A DNA stretch of 64,000 nucleotides, taken from Denitrobaculum sp965232285. GTDB lineage: Bacteria; Pseudomonadota; Alphaproteobacteria; Kiloniellales; Kiloniellaceae. Under the pieces are notes generated by a model. The model did no database searches, had not been told where the DNA came from, and was given only the letters and a program-made list of their open reading frames with translations. Positions 28,251 to 37,678 of the stretch are shown piece by piece. The position numbers and the translations under genes were made by a program. The first letter of the stretch is position 1. Each line of letters begins with the position of its first letter. The DNA is taken from contig CBDDPL010000004.1 of NCBI GenBank assembly GCA_965232285.1, positions 5,146,001 through 5,210,000 of the forward strand. Reading direction: 5' to 3'.

Positions 28251-29519
28251 ATGAGCGCGTCAGACAGCTATTTCGACGACCTGGAAACCCGCAGCGCCGA
28301 CGCCCGGGCTGCAGCCGTCGCCGCGGCGCTGCCGGTCCAGGTCGGGCTCGCCCGGGACCGCTCCCCCGCCTATGGCGAGATCCTGTCTGAGGTTGCACCG
28401 GAAGAAATCACCGATATGGCGGCGCTGGCGCGCCTGCCGGTGACGCGCAAATCCGCGCTGATCGAGTTGCAGAAAGAGCGACCGCCGCTGGGCGGCTTTC
28501 CCGTGGTACCGGTCGATTCCATGGCCCGTCTCTTCGCCTCGCCGGGACCGATCTATGAGTTCGAAACCGCGCGGCACGACTTCTGGGGGGCGGCACGTGC
28601 CTTCTTCGCGGCCGGTTTCCGGCCCGGGGACTTACTGCACAACGCCTTTTCCTACCACCTGACGCCAGGCGGCTGGATCTTCGACGGCGGCGCCCGCGCG
28701 CTGGGCTGCACGGTCATCCCGGCGGGAATCGGCAACACCGAGCTACAGGCCGAGACCATCGCCCATCTGCGCCCGAGCGGCTATGGCGGCACACCGGACT
28801 ATCTCAAGGTCATCCTGGATAAAGCCGGGGAGATGGACGCCGACTGCAGCTCGATCAAACGGGCCCTGGTCTCAGGCGGCGCGCTCTTCCCCTCGCTGCG
28901 TCAGGAGTACGCAGAGCGCGGCGTCACCGTGCAGCAGTGCTACGCCACGGCGGATCTCGGCGTCATTTCCTACGAGAGCCGAACGGGCGAGGGCGAACTG
29001 GTTGAAGGCATGGTGATCAACGAAAGCCACCTGGTGGAGATCGTGCGTCCGGGAACCGGCGATCCGGTGCCGGACGGCGAGGTCGGCGAGGTGGTGGTGA
29101 CCAGCCTCAACCCCGACGCGCCGCTGATCCGCTTCGCGACCGGCGATCTTTCCGCAATCCTGCCGGGTGCCAGCCCCTGCGGCCGTAGCAATAAGCGCAT
29201 CAAAGGCTGGATGGGCCGGGCGGACCAGACCACCAAGATCAAGGGCATGTTCGTCCACCCGGAACAGCTCGACCGGGTGGTCAAGGCCCATCCCGAGATC
29301 CAGCGCGCGCGCATCGTCGTGACCCGACAAGGCGAAAGCGACGCCATGACCGTGCTCTGCGAAAGTGCGGATCACAGCGAGGGCCTGGTCGAAGCCATCG
29401 CCGCGTCGGTGCAGAACTTCTGCAAACTGCGCGGCGAAATCCTGCTTAAGGCACCCGGTGAACTGCCCAATGACGGCAAGGTGATCGACGATCAGCGCGA
29501 TTTCGAAGGCGCAGGTTAA
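28251..29519 (+). CDS. PaaK-like (phenylacetate-CoA ligase family) adenylate-forming enzyme
   Basis: 422 residues, the usual length for PaaK relatives. Similarity is clear from the C-terminal half: GYGGTPDYLKVILDKAGE, VSGGALFPSLRQEY, QQCYATADLGVISYES, then VVVTSLNPDAPLIRFATGDLS and the hinge GRADQTTKIKGMFVHPEQ. The usual Ser/Thr/Gly-rich phosphate loop (SSGTTG) is replaced by FASPGPIYEFE, a change I remember in one subfamily beside Liv-type importers. It would activate an aromatic or other acid as CoA ester. It closes the operon, 58 bp after the ATPase gene. Confidence 0.82.
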   Translation: MSASDSYFDDLETRSADARAAAVAAALPVQVGLARDRSPAYGEILSEVAPEEITDMAALARLPVTRKSALIELQKERPPLGGFPVVPVDSMARLFASPGPIYEFETARHDFWGAARAFFAAGFRPGDLLHNAFSYHLTPGGWIFDGGARALGCTVIPAGIGNTELQAETIAHLRPSGYGGTPDYLKVILDKAGEMDADCSSIKRALVSGGALFPSLRQEYAERGVTVQQCYATADLGVISYESRTGEGELVEGMVINESHLVEIVRPGTGDPVPDGEVGEVVVTSLNPDAPLIRFATGDLSAILPGASPCGRSNKRIKGWMGRADQTTKIKGMFVHPEQLDRVVKAHPEIQRARIVVTRQGESDAMTVLCESADHSEGLVEAIAASVQNFCKLRGEILLKAPGELPNDGKVIDDQRDFEGAG

Positions 29520-29895
29520 GCTCCTGTTATTTCAATGCCTTTCAAGATTTTCAGCGGGGCGAATCCGCGCGGCGTCCACTCCGCCGCCAGAAATCATCTT
29601 TTCGCCACAATTGCGACCAAGTGCGACCGCAATCCAAACCTAGCTTCCTAGTCACGGAGAACTTCCCCTCTCTGACTGAGACTGCCAGCTAGTCTCCTGA
29701 GTTACCCTCTGAACGCTGGAAAACAGAACGGCTGCCGGCCCCCGACCCCGGCAGCCGTTCGCCTCTTCAGCACCCCTTGGTATAACCCCACCTCAAAAGC
29801 AGTCGAAATGCCGCGCCAGCAAGGGTTTGGCGCGCCTGCGGCGATCTGTTATACGGGTCCCGAGTTGCACCTCTTTGCGGACCGACGCCCCCGAT
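29520..29895. other. 376-bp intergenic region before ccmA
   Basis: No gene is supported on either strand. It contains a terminator-like hairpin at 29727-29759. The ccm promoter should lie in the remaining 140 bp, but I see no clear -35/-10 pair. Confidence 0.5.
29727..29759. terminator. Hairpin after the ABC operon
   Basis: A 12-bp perfect stem, AACGGCTGCCGG with CCGGCAGCCGTT, has a nine-base loop. The plus side is followed by TTCGCCTCTTC rather than a T-run, so termination efficiency may be modest. It lies about 210 bp after the PaaK-like gene. Confidence 0.55.
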
Positions 29896-30570
29896 ATGCC
29901 GACATTGGAAGGACGAAACCTCGCCTGTAACCGCGCAGGACGGCGCATCTTTGCCGCGCTGGACTTCACCTTGCCCGAGGGTGGTGCACTCACGCTGCGC
30001 GGGGCCAACGGCAGCGGGAAATCAAGTCTCCTGCGCATACTGGCGGGTCTGCTGGCACCAACGGCCGGCGAGCTGCGCTGGGACGGCACGACCGTTGCAG
30101 AGGATCCCGAGGCCTTCCACGAGAATCTCTGCTACATCGGTCACGGCAATGCCATCAAGACGGTGCTCAGCGTCGAAGAGAATCTCTCCTTCTGGGCAAA
30201 GCTCTATCCGCCCAAGAACGGCGATGAAGATCTCGAAGACCTGCTGACGCGGGCACTGGAGTGCTTCTCCCTGACGACGCTGCGCGATGTACCGGGCCGC
30301 CAGCTCTCTTCCGGTCAATCCCGCCGTCTGGCCCTGGCCCGCCTGATCACCAGTCCGGCGGCGATCTGGCTGCTGGACGAGCCTTCGGTCGGCCTGGACG
30401 ATCGCTCCGTAAAGCGGCTGGAAGCTGCCATCGCGGAGCATCGCGCCAGCGGCGGGCTCGTCATCGCGGCAACTCACACCCCTCTGGATATGCCGGACAG
30501 CGATACCCTCCTGCTGGAGGACTTCGCCGCGCCACCGCCCGATCCCGCCTTACTGGAGGAAAGCTGGTGA
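29896..30570 (+). CDS. ccmA: Cytochrome c maturation ATPase CcmA
   Basis: 224 residues from the ATG at 29896 (MPTLEGRNLAC). Walker A RGANGSGKSSLLRILAGLL, signature LSSGQSRRLALARL and Walker B IWLLDEPSVGLDD are intact. CcmA drives release of heme-loaded CcmE from the CcmC complex, together with CcmB. Its stop overlaps the GTG start of ccmB. It opens a complete ccmABCDEFGHI set, so this organism makes c-type cytochromes by system I. Confidence 0.95.
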   Translation: MPTLEGRNLACNRAGRRIFAALDFTLPEGGALTLRGANGSGKSSLLRILAGLLAPTAGELRWDGTTVAEDPEAFHENLCYIGHGNAIKTVLSVEENLSFWAKLYPPKNGDEDLEDLLTRALECFSLTTLRDVPGRQLSSGQSRRLALARLITSPAAIWLLDEPSVGLDDRSVKRLEAAIAEHRASGGLVIAATHTPLDMPDSDTLLLEDFAAPPPDPALLEESW

Positions 30571-31232
30571 CGCGCTTTGTCGGGATCATCGCCAGGGATC
30601 TGCGCCTGGCCCTGAGGCAGCGCTCGGACGCGGCCATGATCGTACTGTTTTTCGTTCTCACCGCAGCGCTCTTTCCCTTCGGTGTCGGGCCGGAAGCCAA
30701 TCAGCTCGCCGCCATCGCGCCGGGCGTGATCTGGGTCACCGCGCTGCTGGCCGTCCTGCTGTCGCTCGAGCGTCTCTTTCTAGCCGACTACGAGGACGGC
30801 AGCCTGGAACTGATGGCGCTCTCCCCCGTCCCGCTCGAACTGACCCTGCTGGCCAAGGTGATCGCTCACTGGCTGACCACCGGCCTGCCCCTGATCGCGG
30901 CAGCGCCACTCATTGCCGTGCTCTTCAACATGCCCGTGCACGCCCTGCCGACGCTGCTCGCCGCCATGCTGCTGGGCACGCCCACCCTGAGCCTGATCGG
31001 CGCGGTCGGCGCGGCGCTCACCCTTGGCGCCCGGCGGGGTGGCATCTTGATCCCGCTGCTGGTATTGCCGCTCTACATTCCGACCCTGATCTTCGGCGTG
31101 GCGGCGGTGGACGGCGCGATCACCGGCCTCAGCATTCGCCCGCATCTGCTGCTGCTAACGGCAATTTTACTGATTTCGCTGGTCGTATCACCGCTGGCGG
31201 GCGCTGCAGCCTTGCGGCAGGCCAACGAATGA
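30567..31232 (+). CDS. ccmB: Heme exporter membrane protein CcmB
   Basis: 221 residues from a GTG at 30567 that overlaps the ccmA stop. Six hydrophobic segments and the family's wording are visible: VIWVTALLAVLLSLERLFLADYEDGSLE near residue 50 and the C-terminal LLLLTAILLISLVVSPLAGAAALR. It is the inner-membrane partner of CcmA in the heme-handling ABC complex. A 261-bp gap without a recognisable gene separates it from ccmC. Confidence 0.95.
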   Translation: MTRFVGIIARDLRLALRQRSDAAMIVLFFVLTAALFPFGVGPEANQLAAIAPGVIWVTALLAVLLSLERLFLADYEDGSLELMALSPVPLELTLLAKVIAHWLTTGLPLIAAAPLIAVLFNMPVHALPTLLAAMLLGTPTLSLIGAVGAALTLGARRGGILIPLLVLPLYIPTLIFGVAAVDGAITGLSIRPHLLLLTAILLISLVVSPLAGAAALRQANE

Positions 31233-31493
31233 CTAGGTTTATCCACAGGTCATCGCATGGGTGGCACCGGACAGGCGAAGGTGTTATCGCAAGCGAAAAA
31301 ACGGAGAGAGGTTAACCGGCCGATAACCATATCTTCCGAGACTGCGGAGGGCTTTTGGACCGCGATCCAGAGGAACTCTTTCGGAAGCCGCTTCGTTTTC
31401 TTTCATGATCGAAATCAAAGTGGAGCCTGCGTCGGTCAGTTAAGGTAGGATCCAGTTGGAAGACACAAGGCCTGACTCGAGAAGCGGAACGCT

Positions 31494-32222
31494 ATGATTC
31501 TTGACCGCTTTGCCAATCCGGCGCGCTTTCTGCGCCTCGCGAACGCGATCCTGCCCTGGTGCACAGGCGCGACCGTGGTGCTGATCGCGCTCGGCCTCTA
31601 CCTCGGACTCTTCGTCGCGCCGGCGGACTACCAGCAGGGCGAAAGCGTGCGCATCATGTATGTCCACGTGCCTGCTGCCTGGATGGCCATGTTCGTCTAC
31701 ACCAACATCGCCCTTGCCAGCGCCATCGCTCTGATCTGGCGGCATCCGCTCGCGGACCTTGCGGCCAGCGCCTCGGCCCCGATCGGCGCGGCCTTCACCT
31801 TTCTGGCGCTGGTCACCGGATCGCTCTGGGGCAAGCCCATGTGGGGCACCTGGTGGGTCTGGGACGCACGCCTGACCTCGGTGTTGATCCTCTTCTTCCT
31901 TTATCTCGGCCACATGGCGATCACCTCGGCCTTCGACAATCGCGAACGGGGCGCGAAAGCGGCGGCCGTTCTGGCCCTGGTCGGCTTCGTCAATGTGCCG
32001 ATCATCAAGTTTTCGGTCGACTGGTGGAACACCCTGCATCAGCCCGCCAGCGTGTTCCGCATGGACGGGCCGACCATTCATCCCGATATGCTCTGGCCCC
32101 TGCTGGCCATGGGCCTGGGTTACAGTTTCTTCTACATCGTCCTGCTTCTGTTGCGCATCAAAAGCGAACTGATCGGGGCCCGTCTGCGGACGCTTGACAG
32201 CTTGCGTCAAGATGCCGCGTAA
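31494..32222 (+). CDS. ccmC: Heme lyase/transfer protein CcmC
   Basis: 242 residues with six membrane segments. The tryptophan-rich WWD motif, which holds heme on the periplasmic side, reads WGTWWVWDARLTS. Conserved histidines flank it, in VHVPAAWMAM and NTLHQPASV. CcmC loads heme onto CcmE. The 140-bp stretch to ccmD has no other gene. Confidence 0.95.
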   Translation: MILDRFANPARFLRLANAILPWCTGATVVLIALGLYLGLFVAPADYQQGESVRIMYVHVPAAWMAMFVYTNIALASAIALIWRHPLADLAASASAPIGAAFTFLALVTGSLWGKPMWGTWWVWDARLTSVLILFFLYLGHMAITSAFDNRERGAKAAAVLALVGFVNVPIIKFSVDWWNTLHQPASVFRMDGPTIHPDMLWPLLAMGLGYSFFYIVLLLLRIKSELIGARLRTLDSLRQDAA

Positions 32223-32362
32223 ACAATAGGTGAACAGATCGCATAACTCGCTGACTCTCAAGGGTGGAATACCTACATTCCCAGGACGATAAGCAGCGGA
32301 GCGCAGGCTCCGGTCCTTGCAAAGCAGCTTCGGTTTGGCGACGACGGCAGCAGATTTAACGG

Positions 32363-32599
32363 ATGGACTCTTTTAGCAGCTTTCTGGAGATGGGCAGTTA
32401 CGGCAGCTATGTCTGGCCGTCCTACGGACTCTCGGCCCTGGTCATGGCCGCCCTGGTCGTGACGACCCTGCGCCGCCTGCGAGAGCGCGAGCAGGAACTG
32501 GCCAGGCGCCAGGGCGAATACCCTTCTCGCCGGAGCGACCGTAAGTCTCAGGATGCGGCCGGCGCCGCCAGAGCCTCCGGCAGCGGGGCAGAGTCATGA
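32363..32599 (+). CDS. ccmD: Cytochrome c maturation protein CcmD
   Basis: 78-residue protein with a short N-terminus (MGSYGSYVWPSYGLSAL, typical of CcmD), one membrane segment at about 18-35 and a charged cytoplasmic tail. It helps release holo-CcmE from the CcmABC complex. Its tail, rich in Arg, Gln and Ser, is longer than in E. coli CcmD (69 residues). The ccmE start overlaps its stop by four bases. Confidence 0.88.
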   Translation: MDSFSSFLEMGSYGSYVWPSYGLSALVMAALVVTTLRRLREREQELARRQGEYPSRRSDRKSQDAAGAARASGSGAES

Positions 32600-33045
32600 C
32601 CCGAAAAAAAAGACGCCTCTACATGGTGCTGGGGGGCATGTCCACGCTGGGCGTGGCCGCCGCCCTGATCCTGACGGCCTTCCAGGACAACATCGTCCTC
32701 TTCTGCAGCCCGACGGATATCCAGAACAAGGCGACCTGCGCCAAAAGTGATATCCGCCTGGGCGGCCTGGTCGAAGAAGAGTCGGTCGTGCGCGGCGACG
32801 ATGGCATTTCCGTGAGCTTTCGCGTTACGGACCTCAGCAACTCCATTCCGGTCACCTACAAGGGCATCCTGCCCGACCTCTTCCGGGAGGGTCAGGGGGT
32901 AGTGACCGAGGGGACCATCAACGCCCAGGGCATTTTCGTCGCGCGTGAAGTGCTCGCCAAACACGACGAAACCTACATGCCCAAGGAAGTCGCCGATGCC
33001 CTGAAGCAGTCGGGACAGTGGCGCGACGAAACCGAGACGCAATAA
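32596..33045 (+). CDS. ccmE: Periplasmic heme chaperone CcmE
   Basis: 149 residues with one N-terminal membrane anchor (about 9-28) and a periplasmic OB-fold domain. The covalent heme-binding histidine is His123 in KHDETYMP, with the conserved Tyr127. CcmE carries heme from CcmC to the CcmF/H complex. The start overlaps ccmD. Confidence 0.96.
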   Translation: MTRKKRRLYMVLGGMSTLGVAAALILTAFQDNIVLFCSPTDIQNKATCAKSDIRLGGLVEEESVVRGDDGISVSFRVTDLSNSIPVTYKGILPDLFREGQGVVTEGTINAQGIFVAREVLAKHDETYMPKEVADALKQSGQWRDETETQ

Positions 33046-33162
33046 GACCGGTAGCAACGGCCGAGACGTTGGCCAAGTGGGAGGACCCGAGGTGGAAAGG
33101 TCCGGTATAAGAGAGTCCGAAAGCACCGGCCGGTTCCTCGACTGGCGCCAGGAGGCTCACAA

Positions 33163-35160
33163 ATGACGGCGGAAATCGGTCAGTTTGCGCTGATTCTCGC
33201 GCTTTTGGTGTCGATCGTGCAATCCGGCGTGCCGATGATCGGCGCCGCGCGCGGCAACAGCGCCTGGATCGCTCTCGCCAAGCCCAGCGCCCTACTCCTC
33301 TTCGCCCTGACCGTCCTGGCCTTCGCGGCCCTGACCCAGGCTTTCGTCGTCTCTGATTTCTCCGTCGCGACGGTCTATCAGAATTCCCATTCGGCCAAGC
33401 CGATGCTCTACAAGATCACTGGCGTCTGGGGCAACCACGAAGGTTCGATGCTGCTCTGGGTGCTGATCCTGACCGGGTTCGGCGCCGCGGTTGCCGGATT
33501 CGGCAGCAATCTGCCGCCGACACTGCAGGCCCGCGTGCTGTCGGTCCAGGCCATGATCACCCTGGGCTTCCTGGCCTTCCTGATCTTCAGCTCCAATCCT
33601 TTCGAGCGGATGTTCCCGGCGCCTCTGGACGGCCGCGACCTCAATCCGCTGCTGCAGGACCCGGGGTTGGCATTCCATCCGCCGATGCTCTACGCCGGCT
33701 ACGTGGGCTTCTCGATCGCCTTTTCCTTCGCCGTCGCCGCCCTGATCGAAGGCAAGGTCGACGCCGCCTGGGCGCGCTGGGTGCGGCCCTGGACCCTGGC
33801 GGCCTGGATCACTCTGACCGCCGGCATCGCGCTGGGCAGTTGGTGGGCTTACTATGAGCTCGGCTGGGGCGGCTGGTGGTTCTGGGATCCGGTGGAGAAC
33901 GTCTCCTTCATGCCATGGCTGCTGGGCACCGCCCTGCTGCATTCGGCCATTGTGGTGGAGAAACGCGACTCCCTGAAGGTATGGACCATCCTGCTGGCGA
34001 TCCTGACCTTCTCGCTCTCGCTGATCGGCACCTTCATCGTCCGTTCGGGCCTCCTGACCTCGGTTCATGCCTTCGCGACCGATCCGGAGCGCGGCCTCTT
34101 CATCCTGATCCTGCTGGCGATTGCAATCGGCGGTTCCCTGCTGCTCTTCGCGGTGCGCGCGCCGGCGCTGACCCCCGGCGGCCTCTTCAGCCCGATCAGC
34201 CGCGAAGGCGGGCTCGTGCTCAACAACCTGCTGCTTACCGTCGCCACCTTCGTGGTCTTCGTCGGCACCATCGGGCCTCTTTTGCTGGAGGCCACCGGCA
34301 CCAAGATCTCGGTCGGCACGCCCTACTACAACGCGGTCTTCGTGCCGCTGATGGTTCCGCTGGTGGCCGTCATGGCGGTTGGCCCCCTGCTGCCCTGGAA
34401 GCGCGCGGAGCTGGGCGCCGTCCTCTCGCGCCTGAAGTTCGCCGGGCTCATCACCCTGATCGCGATGGTGGCAACCGCCTACCTGACGTGGGGTGGCCCG
34501 GTGCTGGCCGTGGTGGCCATGGGCTTCGCCGCCTGGCTGTTTGTGGGCTCTCTGGTCGAATGGGCGGAACGCATCAAGCTCTTCACGATCCCTTTCGGCG
34601 ATTCGATGAGGCGTGCCGCCAAGCTGCCGCGCGCGGCCCATGGTATGACGCTGGCGCACGCCGGCATGGCGGTGGCCATCGCCGGCATGACCGGCTCCTC
34701 CGCCTGGAAGGTCGAGGACATTCGCATCATGACGCCCGGCGACACTGCCGTGGTGGCCGGCTACAGCTACCTCTTCGAGAGCATGAAGCCGGTTGAGGGA
34801 CCGAACTACCGGGCTGAGGAAGCGACCTTCATCATCACCAAGGATGGTGATTTCGTCGCCAGGCTGACGCCGCAAAAGCGTGTCTACAACGTACAGGCCA
34901 TGCCGACAACGGAAGCCGGCATCCACACCACGGGTATGAAAGATCTTTACATCGCGGTCGGGGATTCCAACGGCCAGGGCGGCTGGACCACGCGCATCTA
35001 CCATGAGCCGCTGGTGCCCTGGATCTGGGCGGGCTGCCTCATCATGGTGCTCGGCGGAACCGTTTCCCTGACCGACCGCCGTCTGCGGGTCGGCGCACCG
35101 ACTCGGAGCAAAAACTGGCAGGCGAAGGCCGGACCCGGCCAGGTGGGAGCCCAAGCGTAA
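33163..35160 (+). CDS. ccmF: Cytochrome c heme lyase subunit CcmF
   Basis: 665-residue inner-membrane protein with about 14 or 15 hydrophobic segments. The WWD heme motif GWGGWWFWDPVENVSFMPWL lies at about 235-254, and GVWGNHEGSMLLW (about 88-100) carries a conserved histidine. CcmF joins heme to the CxxCH cysteines of apocytochromes with CcmH and CcmI. The 117-bp gap from ccmE has no gene. ccmG begins three bases after its stop. Confidence 0.96.
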   Translation: MTAEIGQFALILALLVSIVQSGVPMIGAARGNSAWIALAKPSALLLFALTVLAFAALTQAFVVSDFSVATVYQNSHSAKPMLYKITGVWGNHEGSMLLWVLILTGFGAAVAGFGSNLPPTLQARVLSVQAMITLGFLAFLIFSSNPFERMFPAPLDGRDLNPLLQDPGLAFHPPMLYAGYVGFSIAFSFAVAALIEGKVDAAWARWVRPWTLAAWITLTAGIALGSWWAYYELGWGGWWFWDPVENVSFMPWLLGTALLHSAIVVEKRDSLKVWTILLAILTFSLSLIGTFIVRSGLLTSVHAFATDPERGLFILILLAIAIGGSLLLFAVRAPALTPGGLFSPISREGGLVLNNLLLTVATFVVFVGTIGPLLLEATGTKISVGTPYYNAVFVPLMVPLVAVMAVGPLLPWKRAELGAVLSRLKFAGLITLIAMVATAYLTWGGPVLAVVAMGFAAWLFVGSLVEWAERIKLFTIPFGDSMRRAAKLPRAAHGMTLAHAGMAVAIAGMTGSSAWKVEDIRIMTPGDTAVVAGYSYLFESMKPVEGPNYRAEEATFIITKDGDFVARLTPQKRVYNVQAMPTTEAGIHTTGMKDLYIAVGDSNGQGGWTTRIYHEPLVPWIWAGCLIMVLGGTVSLTDRRLRVGAPTRSKNWQAKAGPGQVGAQA

Positions 35161-35163
35161 ACG

Positions 35164-35706
35164 ATGCGCAAACTGCTTTTCTTCCTGCCGATCCTCCTCT
35201 TCGCGGTCGTCGGCGGATACTTCTTCTGGGGCCTAGACCCTGAGCGGAATCCTTCGGACATTCCCTCGGTCATGATCGACAAGGAGGTCCCGGTCTTTGA
35301 CCTGCCGCGCGTGGACGGCTCCGGTGTCATCGGCTTCGACAGCGAAGACCTGAAGCAGGGCACCGTCACTTTGGTCAATGCCTTTGCCTCCTGGTGCCTG
35401 CCTTGCCTGGCTGAACATCCGATCCTGACCGAACTGGCAAAGCGGAACGGAATCAGGCTCTACGGCATCAACTACAAGGACAAGACCGAGGACGCCGCGG
35501 CCTGGCTGCGCAAGCACGGCAACCCCTATGCCAGGATCGGCGCCGACCTCAGTGGCCGGGTCGCGATCGACTGGGGTGTGTATGGTGTGCCGGAGACCTA
35601 TATTGTAGACGGCGAAGGGCACATCCGTTACCGCCACATCGGCCCGATCGACGCGGCGGCGGTGGAAGAGATTATCCTGCCGTTGATCGACGATTTGAAA
35701 AAATGA
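35164..35706 (+). CDS. ccmG: Thiol:disulfide interchange protein CcmG/DsbE
   Basis: 180 residues: an N-terminal membrane anchor (about 4-22) and a periplasmic thioredoxin fold with active site ASWCLPCLAEHP. The Pro of the cis-loop is in VYGVPETYIVDGEG. CcmG keeps apocytochrome or CcmH cysteines reduced before heme attachment. CLPC replaces the more common CxPC residues of E. coli CcmG (CPTC), a minor variation. The stop overlaps the ccmH start (ATGA). Confidence 0.95.
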   Translation: MRKLLFFLPILLFAVVGGYFFWGLDPERNPSDIPSVMIDKEVPVFDLPRVDGSGVIGFDSEDLKQGTVTLVNAFASWCLPCLAEHPILTELAKRNGIRLYGINYKDKTEDAAAWLRKHGNPYARIGADLSGRVAIDWGVYGVPETYIVDGEGHIRYRHIGPIDAAAVEEIILPLIDDLKK

Positions 35707-36320
35707 CCTGGCGCTTTCGACAGTCAGCACCCGCCCGTGCATCACAGAGCTCCTGCGCAGCGTCACTCAACGCGGGCCTGCGTATGACCGGTCTGCTCTT
35801 CCTGGTGCTGAGCCTGCTCATGACCGCACAGCCATTGCAGGCGGTGGAGCCCGATGAGGTCCTGGAGGATCCGATCCTGGAAGGCCGGGCGCGTGAGCTC
35901 TCCAAGGAGATCCGCTGTCTGGTCTGCCAGAACGAATCGATCGATTCCTCCAACGCGCAGCTCGCCAAGGACCTGCGGGTTATCGTGCGGGAGCGACTGG
36001 TGGCGGGAGACAGTGACCGGGAGGTCTATGACTACCTGGTCGCCCGCTACGGCGACTATGTGCTGCTGCGTCCACCGATGCGGCCGGAAACCTACTTCCT
36101 CTGGTACGGACCGGTGGTGGTGCTGTTACTCGGAGCCGCCGGCATCGGAGTCTACTTCATGCGCCTCAAGAAGCGCGCGGCTGGCGAGGCGCTCGCGCCG
36201 CTCTCTTCACAGGAAGAACGGCAGCTCGCTGAACTGCTGACCGCTACAGAGCCGGAAAGAGATCAGCAGGACGCGGGACGAGGAACCGGGTCAGACCGGA
36301 CCGGGGGAACAGGGACATGA
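35703..36320 (+). CDS. ccmH: Cytochrome c maturation protein CcmH
   Basis: 205 residues from the overlapping ATG at 35703; an internal ATG at 35784 (MTGLLFLVLSLL) directly precedes the signal sequence and may be used. The LRCLVCQN-type redox motif appears as IRCLVCQNESI, followed by the three-helix domain ending in YVLLRPPMRPETYFLW. A second membrane segment lies at about 133-153. CcmH exchanges thiols with the apocytochrome and CcmG. The long acidic and Gly/Thr-rich tail is unusual but unconserved looking. Confidence 0.94.
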   Translation: MTWRFRQSAPARASQSSCAASLNAGLRMTGLLFLVLSLLMTAQPLQAVEPDEVLEDPILEGRARELSKEIRCLVCQNESIDSSNAQLAKDLRVIVRERLVAGDSDREVYDYLVARYGDYVLLRPPMRPETYFLWYGPVVVLLLGAAGIGVYFMRLKKRAAGEALAPLSSQEERQLAELLTATEPERDQQDAGRGTGSDRTGGTGT

Positions 36321-37531
36321 TCTTCTGGATAGTTGCCGCGGCCCTCACCGCCCTCTGCGTTGCGGTCCTGCTGCACGGCCTGCTCAGGTCCCGCGCGGCC
36401 GCGGGCACCCGCAGCGAGTTCGATCTAACGGTTTACAAGGACCAGCTCTCGGAGATCGAGCGCGATCTGGACCGAGGCCTGTTAAACGAAACCCAGGCCA
36501 GTTCGGCCCGCCTCGAAATCGAGCGGCGCATGCTGGCCACCGCCTCGAAAGATGGTGCTCGACAAGAGTCGCTGGAGATCGAGGCCCCAGGGGGCAACTA
36601 CCAGAGCAACCGCTGGATCGCTGGCGCACTTGCCGCGACGGTGCCACTGTCGGCGCTCGGCCTCTACCTTTACCTGGGTTCGCCGCAGTTGCCGGCAATT
36701 CCCTATGCCGACCGCGTGTCTTTGGAAACCGCTTTCCAGACAGCTCTCGACGAGGACAATCTGGCCGGCAGCATCACCGAGCTCGAAGCCCGGGTCGAAG
36801 CCCAGGCTTTCGATGCCCACGCCTGGCTGCTGCTGGCCAATGCCTACGGCAGTCTGAATCGCTTTATCGACGCCGCCAACGCCTACAGCCGCGCCATCGA
36901 GGCGGGCGCCAAGGAGCCGCAGCTCTATGCTTCGCTCGGCGAAGCCCTGGTGGCAGCCTCCGGCGGTGAGGTCGGTCCGGAAGCGCGGCAAGCCTTCGCC
37001 GAAGCCATCCGGCTCGATAGCCGAAACATGAAGGCGCTCTATTACAGCGGACTGGCCCTGGCGCAGAACGGCCAGTTCGAGCGCGCGCTGGCGCTCTGGA
37101 ACGACATCATGGTGCGGGCCGGCCCTGAAACCCCCTGGCGTCCCCTGCTGCAACGCCGGATCGGCCAGCTTCAGGCGGCCCTGGCGGCGCGGCAGAATAC
37201 GCCCCAGAGCCAGGACGAATCCGCCCCTGCCCCGGGCGGTTCCACAATGCCGCAGCCCAGCGCCGAAGACATTGAAGCCGCCAGCCGCATGACGCCGGAG
37301 GAGCAACTGGCCTTCGTCCGCTCCATGGTCGATCGCCTCGCGGAGCGCTTGGACAGTGATCCCTCGGATCTTCAGGGCTGGATCCGCCTCGCGCGGGCCT
37401 ATAGCGTGCTGCAGGAACCTGCGAAAGCGCGTCAGGCGCTCACCAAAGCCTCGAAAGCCTTTGCCGGCCAGCCGCAGGAAGCCCAGGCGAACGCCGCTAT
37501 CGCACAGGCCCGGGCGGATCTCGGTCTTTAA
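36317..37531 (+). CDS. ccmI: Cytochrome c maturation TPR protein CcmI (CycH)
   Basis: 404 residues. Two N-terminal membrane segments (about 1-22 and 97-115) bracket a cytoplasmic leucine/acid-rich part (DQLSEIERDLDRGLL), as in CcmI. TPR repeats follow in the periplasmic part (DAHAWLLLANAYGSLNRFIDAANAYSRAIE and neighbours, about 165-270), and a further TPR-like stretch lies near the end. CcmI chaperones apocytochrome c to the lyase complex. Its ATG overlaps the ccmH stop, so the last five genes form one coupled unit. Confidence 0.94.
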   Translation: MIFWIVAAALTALCVAVLLHGLLRSRAAAGTRSEFDLTVYKDQLSEIERDLDRGLLNETQASSARLEIERRMLATASKDGARQESLEIEAPGGNYQSNRWIAGALAATVPLSALGLYLYLGSPQLPAIPYADRVSLETAFQTALDEDNLAGSITELEARVEAQAFDAHAWLLLANAYGSLNRFIDAANAYSRAIEAGAKEPQLYASLGEALVAASGGEVGPEARQAFAEAIRLDSRNMKALYYSGLALAQNGQFERALALWNDIMVRAGPETPWRPLLQRRIGQLQAALAARQNTPQSQDESAPAPGGSTMPQPSAEDIEAASRMTPEEQLAFVRSMVDRLAERLDSDPSDLQGWIRLARAYSVLQEPAKARQALTKASKAFAGQPQEAQANAAIAQARADLGL

Positions 37532-37678
37532 TCCGAACCCTCAGACAGATTAACAAGCTCGGTTAAAGACCGCCCAACCTCGCCTTTTGGCCGCGTTTTT
37601 CCTTTGACTCGTGGAGAAAGCCCTCTAACGTTCAATCAAAGCCGTGACAAAAAGCGGCCATTGAGCAGGGATATAATT

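Noticed and set aside
37673..37678. TATAAT as promoter of the HisP-type gene
   Set aside because: It touches the start codon at 37679, so transcription from it could not include the ribosome binding site of that gene.
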